Shown: positions 54,027-64,000 of the stretch, piece after piece
Numbering within the stretch: the stretch's first letter is position 1
Layout of the letters: each line of letters opens with the position of its first letter
Source of the DNA: Mastigias papua
Taxonomy: Eukaryota > Cnidaria > Scyphozoa > Rhizostomeae > Mastigiidae
Direction of reading: 5' to 3'
DNA length: 64,000 nucleotides
NCBI GenBank assembly: GCA_964019165.1
Contig: OZ025282.1
Span: 462,001 to 526,000, forward strand
Program-made: the position numbers and the translations under genes
The notes under the pieces: model-generated
Databases searched by the model: none
Told to the model about the DNA's origin: nothing
What the model saw: the letters and a program-made list of their open reading frames with translations, nothing else

Positions 54027-55047
54027 GGGCCTGATTATATGAGAGATTTCAGCCCGTTTGTAACTTTACCCGGGCTGAAAATTAAATCGATTATATGTGA
54101 TGAAAGTGTAACCGGGCTGAGATTTTAATGACAGCTGAAGCCATTTTAGAATGGCACCACGCAGCAACAAGAATATAAATCCTCTTCTTTTTTCACAGCT
54201 CGCCTTATATCTTGCTTTTCTTTTCCAATTGAATGAGATAGTGATTACATATACACAGGGGCGTAGCTAGCGGGGGGGTGTGGGGGGTGTGACACCCCCC
54301 CAACTTTCGGCATTTTCGTCGGTAAATTCAACTCCGTTGAGTTTCGTCGGTAAATTCAACTCCGTTGAGTTTCGTCGGTACATGGCTGATGTGCTTAGGC
54401 AAGCTGTATTCAAGTGTGTTGGCAACGGTGTTTATTGCCAGCATTGATAAATCAAGAATGTTTTGTCGTCGACTAAATCACGACGGTTTCTGTCGGTAAA
54501 TTGTGATTTTACACCCCCCCAACAAAAAGGGTCACGCTACGCCACTGCATATACATTGTTGGGGCAGAGATTCCTAATTCTCGCAGCATATATATGCCCA
54601 AAGAGAACGAAAATCGGCTGAAAGAGATAATGGTTACATCAGTAGTGTTTTCATCGCAAACATAGATAGATATGAGTGAAAAGCAGAAACCAAATATCTG
54701 ATCAGTTTATGAACCTCTTCTTCTGTATCCAATCCAATATATGGTGCGATGGTTCTATCCTGAAATCACTGACTTGTTGTCTTGCAAATTCTTCACTATG
54801 CGCATGCCCGATGAATTTCAGCCCGGTTAAACATTGAGATTTGCGATTATATGGGCAGTTTATTCGAGCTGAAAATCCCAGCCCGTTTGAAAAAAGCGGG
54901 CTGGAATTTCAGCCCGGCAAACCGGGCTGAAACTTTACCCATATAATCGCAACTTCGTTGAGACAAAACTCTGACCATAACACCGGGCTGAAATTTCAGC
55001 CCGGGAAAAGTTACAAACGGGCTGAAATCTCTCATATAATCAGGCCC
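54027..55047. mobile_element. Harbinger-like MITE with TAA target
   Basis: The ends are inverted copies: GGGCCTGATTATATGAGAGA on the left and the same on the opposite strand at the right, continuing through TTTCAGCCCG. TAA flanks both sides (54024-54026 and 55048-55050), as for PIF/Harbinger elements. The subterminal word CAGCCCG/CGGGCTG recurs many times at both ends. Without its 292-bp nested insertion it would be about 720 bp. No open frame codes for a transposase. Confidence 0.88.
54256..54547. mobile_element. hAT MITE nested in the Harbinger-like MITE
   Basis: The ends CAGGGGCGTAGCTAG and, inverted, CAGTGGCGTAGCGTG match known hAT termini. A perfect 8-bp target-site duplication, CATATACA, flanks it (54248-54255 and 54548-54555). 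The inside holds a tandem TCGTCGGTAAATTCAACTCC repeat (29-bp unit, about 2.3 copies) and poly-C/G blocks. The nesting dates it as younger than its host element. Confidence 0.94.
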
Positions 55048-55349
55048 TAAGTCTTATGTGGCAATCACACAATAGAGGTTTTTCAACCATAATTTAGTCT
55101 GTTTTACCATCGACACTTAGCTATGAGAGATTTAACTATCAGAGCAACTTTGGTACTAAGAAGCTCTAATATCATCCTTTACAAGAGATGAACTTAAAAA
55201 CAGTCATCTCTCATTGCCATTAAACAACCTTCTTCATATACTAATACAATGAAGTAATATGTAATGGTGAGGAGGTTGAAAGAAAAAAACAACAAAAGCA
55301 TTCTTTTCAATTCTTACACTTTGAAAAATTACAGAAACATCAGTAAAGT

Positions 55350-60373
<5,024 letters not shown>

Positions 60374-60400
60374 CTTGGATTCGGTGCATGAAAAAGGATT
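60374..60400 (-). promoter_or_regulatory. RPS17 leader with TOP-like tract
   Basis: Just upstream of the ATG, minus-strand sequence reads AATCCTTTTTCATGCACCGA. The C plus pyrimidine run CCTTTTTC fits a 5'-terminal oligopyrimidine motif, which places ribosomal protein mRNAs under growth (TOR) control. The exact transcription start is inferred, not seen. The leader would be only about 20 nt. Confidence 0.5.
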
Positions 60401-61261
60401 TTCACAGGGTAACAAGGCGAGAACTATACTGTTTACTAGCCTCTCACCAACATTCAACTGTGTGTAACGAGGCAGCAATGTCTGGGTATTTTTCTTTTTC
60501 CTAAACTTCGTTATTGACCACAGGCATTCTCCTTTCGTGCAAAGGCAGTAATATGTCAAAGTATCCTACTCGCTGTATACGCTTTCAAAATCTATTCGGC
60601 AATACTAGATGTAAATGGCTTCATATGGGATCATAGTTACCTGGAAACCTGCTTCCGTCATTGGCGTTGAAATCGGTCACACGATGTACATCCATACAAA
60701 ACATATGGATTAAACTTTGGATTATAGAATGAGTTGAAATATCACATATGTTCTGCAGACTTTGTTACGAAAGTAAGGAAATGTTAAAGAATTAAACAAT
60801 AACAAGATTGAACGATGGGATGAAAAATGCAATATTGTTTATGTAAACTATTTGGCAAAAAATAGCTATATGACAAACTTTTCATAACTATGAAGGATGC
60901 ATTGAAATTTTATGATGATATTGTTTTACTTTTTTTGGACAGAATGCTTACGAATTGCTACAGTACTGATACCATGTCTTATTTTTATAGCATTTATATT
61001 TCAAAAATATAAACATTTGCACGTATCCTGAATGTATTTATTGCTATTATGTTTTCATTCTGTCTAATCTGATACTAGCCATTAAACATTACAAGTACTA
61101 TCATTGTCATCGCTATCGACACTGCCATCACCTTGAGCAGTGCTACCATCTCACTATCGATAAATCAAGTTAGAGCTACGCGACTTCAAGATTGGTCTTC
61201 GGCTCCGGCTTCCCATTTGTTCTGGGATATGTAAAGCAAAACAATTCACAATTTCTTCCAA
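60401..61261. other. Intergenic RPS17-SRBD1
   Basis: About 0.9 kb between the SRBD1 stop codon and the RPS17 leader. It must hold the SRBD1 3' UTR and the RPS17 promoter. An AATAAA on the minus strand lies near 61037-61042 and could be the SRBD1 polyadenylation signal, about 220 bp past the stop. No other gene is seen. Confidence 0.45.
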
Positions 61262-63780
61262 CTATTGCAAAACTGGCATTGCACTCTTCAAACAATCAAA
61301 CTTCAACCCAATCCTCATTCGGTCCTTGTCAATGCTAATGATAGAGCAATCACATTTGTCACCAGGACCCAAATTGTTTGCTGAGCCAAGTTTACTTTTA
61401 TGGATGAGTCCATTCTTCTCCACACCAAAATCGACAAAGACTCCAAATGGTGTAACGTTACTAACCACACCACTAACAGATTGTCCGACCACCAGGTCAT
61501 CAATAGATCTCAGATCTCTCCTGAATGCTGGCTGTTCGATTTCTAGAAGCAATTTGATTATCAAAAGTATTGCTGCATAAATTAATAATATATCTTATGA
61601 GAGTTATTTGAAATTTGTTCACCTTGAGTACCAAACCCTAAAATACAACTTATCTGTCGTTGAAACTAAAGTAATATCAGCTGAAAGTAATATGACTAAC
61701 ACAAAAACCCTTGCCCTCATAAAAGGGGGATATTGACGACTGAATGCTACACCATGTCATTTCAATATGTCACCCCCTAACTAAAGGTATATAAAGCTCT
61801 CTAATAAAGACATGAGGTCTAGCTTGACCGATAAACAGTAGCAGAGCTAAATGGATGTATGGAAAGGAGGTTAAATACCTCTCAAGTATAGAAAATGAGG
61901 TTAATTAGATTCGTCAAAAAATGTCGTAACGACTATTTAGAGTTCTCATACGTATAGCAATGACTTAACCATAATCGGAGAATCTCTAGATTTAAAAGGG
62001 CCTTTTCTAGTATCTAAAGACAATGGCTCTTTACAATTTCTCTAAGGGTTTCAATTCCAGACCTCCGCTGTCAGTTAGTCCTCTCCTACTTCACAACAGC
62101 TGGAGCCACCACTGTATGTAGACCTAGAAGACTTTTGCTTAATTGGGACTTTAATACTCTCAAGGAGGCATCTCTCAACGCATGGTTCGTACATTAGATT
62201 AATCTTGATCTTTGAATGGCATTGCTTCATAGAATTGTATAAGAAAATAGATAAATAGGATGTTGTAAATGGTACAACTGTATTGAAATGTTCACACGAT
62301 ACAAGCCGCCAAGAAAACCCATAGGCAAAGTATTGTAAAAGGAAGGTAAATAAGAACAAATGAATGAATGAGTGGATGAATGAATGACTGAATGAATGAA
62401 TGAATAAATGAGTGAAATAGTTTATAAAGATCAGAAAAATAAATTATTACCTAAGCGAAGATCATATCCCAAAGGTTGCTTTAGCCCCTTTATTATTAAA
62501 GATAAAGTTTCTCCATCAATTTCAGCATTCTTCGTGAAATCTATCAAAATGTTATTTCAAGTACTGTAATGATCTCAATTTAACGATATAAGTATAAATA
62601 TATAAATATAAATATATTTTTAATAAATACATATTGTTTATAAACATGTAAACACATGTGAATAGCCTGTTGGTACTACAGAACTTCACCATGACTCAAA
62701 ATACCGGGAACATTCTCTAAGCATACTCAAAACCTTTTTTCGTCAGAGTATGAAACACGGATAACGACAGAAAGGTGAACTGAAATATACAGCCAGATGT
62801 GTATAGATTCACGTGATATGAAGATCTCTTGAAGATTTCATTGTTAGATGAAAGAGAGGCTAAGAATATTGGAAAGACAAGAGAATGAAAAGGTATAACT
62901 TCGACGCTATACGAGTAACCTTCATAAATAGAAGTAGAACTTTCCATTATACCTTCGAAGCCGATTTTTGACCAATTGTCGATGCGTTGTGCTATATCCA
63001 ATGTACCAATCATATCAACACTTGCACCAATTAATTCAAGTAACCTTAGAAACATAAATACAGCAACTTTACCACGAAACGAAATAGTGAGAAACATCCG
63101 TAGTGACCAGCTACCAGCATGATTTTGCAATAATAATGCAGGATCTAGCAAACTTTCCAAGGTGGGGGGAGGGGGGGACAATGGGATGAGGGAAGCACAA
63201 TAAACCTAATCTAATCTACTTTGTATATTAAAGGGCGCTTCATACTTAAAATAAACAAAACATACAAAGAAAAATATATATAGGAAAAGAAGAATATGAA
63301 CAGTGGGTACTTGTAAGTAGCTCTGTATGACTCTGGGTGTATCATAGTTTGATCTAAGGGTTCTGCCATCAAATCATCTTGCTTTCCTTTTCTTTTCTTG
63401 CTTAAAGGTTTTCCTTCACTTTCTATCTTACGCTTTCTCCCAACCTTTTGACAAATAAAGGTCATGAGGTCAATCAATTCATACCTTCTTTATATTATAA
63501 ATGACTGTTGATGTTGATTGTCTATATCTGCTCCAAGAAACAATATAATTTGTCCCATTGACAAAACATTATTCATAGGTTCACCTTAACTAGTTGATAA
63601 GTTGATTTCGATTCATCACGTGCATCTGCATTTACTTTCACAAATCCTGCGCACTGCTCAAAAGATTTTTTTCCAAATCCTTTAACAAGTAGCAACTGCT
63701 TTCGATTTACAAATGGTCCATTTTTCTCCCTCCATTTCACAATCAGATCAGCCTTCTTGGCACCAACGCCGGCAATACGT
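61262..63780 (-). CDS. SRBD1: SRBD1 / Tex-like S1 RNA-binding protein, C-terminal half
   Basis: Homolog of bacterial Tex and a relative of eukaryotic Spt6, a nucleic-acid-binding protein. Five in-phase exons: 63585-63780 (helix-hairpin-helix block, [20 protein letters not shown] and [15 protein letters not shown]), 63311-63444 (basic linker, then [16 protein letters not shown]), 62953-63044 ([20 protein letters not shown]), 62451-62540 ([18 protein letters not shown]), 61262-61542 (S1 domain, [20 protein letters not shown] and [15 protein letters not shown], then stop). The order HhH, IHPESY, S1 is that of Tex. The N-terminal helical and YqgF-like domains must lie beyond the right edge. The first exon here begins in phase 2 after a CATAG acceptor. 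A basic KKRKGK insert in the linker may be a nuclear-localisation signal. Confidence 0.93.
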
Positions 63781-64000
63781 CTATGAAATGTGCAATAAAA
63801 CAATTTCTGTCATGCGTGGACGCAGAAATTCAAAAATAATGAGAATACTGGGATTACTTCTCATGCATTATGACCGGGAGACATCGAAAATCCCTCATTC
63901 CTTGAAAAGATACTATATTAGTACAGGGCAATAAATCTAATGAAACTCTTCTAGTTCAAAATAATTAAGATCAAGTGCTATATAATGCTAGTACAGAAGG
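63781..64000. other. SRBD1 intron at the window edge
   Basis: Sequence upstream (minus sense) of the HhH exon. No further exon of the gene is recognisable before the window ends. Confidence 0.6.

Overview
This is a eukaryotic, almost certainly invertebrate metazoan, genomic window: AT-rich by eye, full of introns with GT-AG borders, microsatellites, MITEs and LINE debris, and with no bacterial-type operons. The mix of a single-EGF, pentamer-type thrombospondin, an alpha-2-macroglobulin family gene and a Mutator-like/Kolobok-like DNA transposon fits an early-branching or lophotrochozoan animal (cnidarian or sponge are my first guesses). I cannot fix the phylum from sequence alone.

Four host genes are recognisable and all lie on the minus strand. 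Read right to left (in the direction of transcription) they are: (1) the 3' half of an SRBD1/Tex-like RNA-binding protein gene, with HhH, linker and S1 exons at 61262-63780 and its 5' half beyond the right edge; (2) a complete RPS17 gene (five coding exons, 55350-60373) with an ATG-only first exon and a TOP-like leader; (3) a complete thrombospondin gene (about 18-19 coding exons, 34570-51839) running signal peptide, TSP N-domain, coiled coil, EGF, type 3 calcium repeats and L-lectin-like C domain; (4) most of an alpha-2-macroglobulin/CD109-like gene (at least 13 small exons, 11762-31908), from signal peptide through MG1, MG2, MG5, MG6 and the start of MG7. Its thioester domain was not found and is either left of the window or missing. 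I built the gene models by hand from splice sites, reading-frame phase and family similarity. Phases close through all of RPS17, SRBD1 and the thrombospondin, apart from one thrombospondin junction.

Mobile DNA fills the introns and the left 11 kb. There is an apparently intact 2.8-kb transposon with a 615-codon transposase, 20-bp terminal inverted repeats and TTAA flanks, sitting in an A2M intron. There is also a 571-bp foldback element, a hAT MITE nested in a Harbinger-like MITE, several TA- or 3-bp-TSD MITEs, a decayed LINE reverse transcriptase at 5.2-7.3 kb and a second RT fragment at 12.0-12.4 kb. Long stretches at 0-5 kb, 7.3-10 kb and 51.9-54 kb show no gene that I can support.
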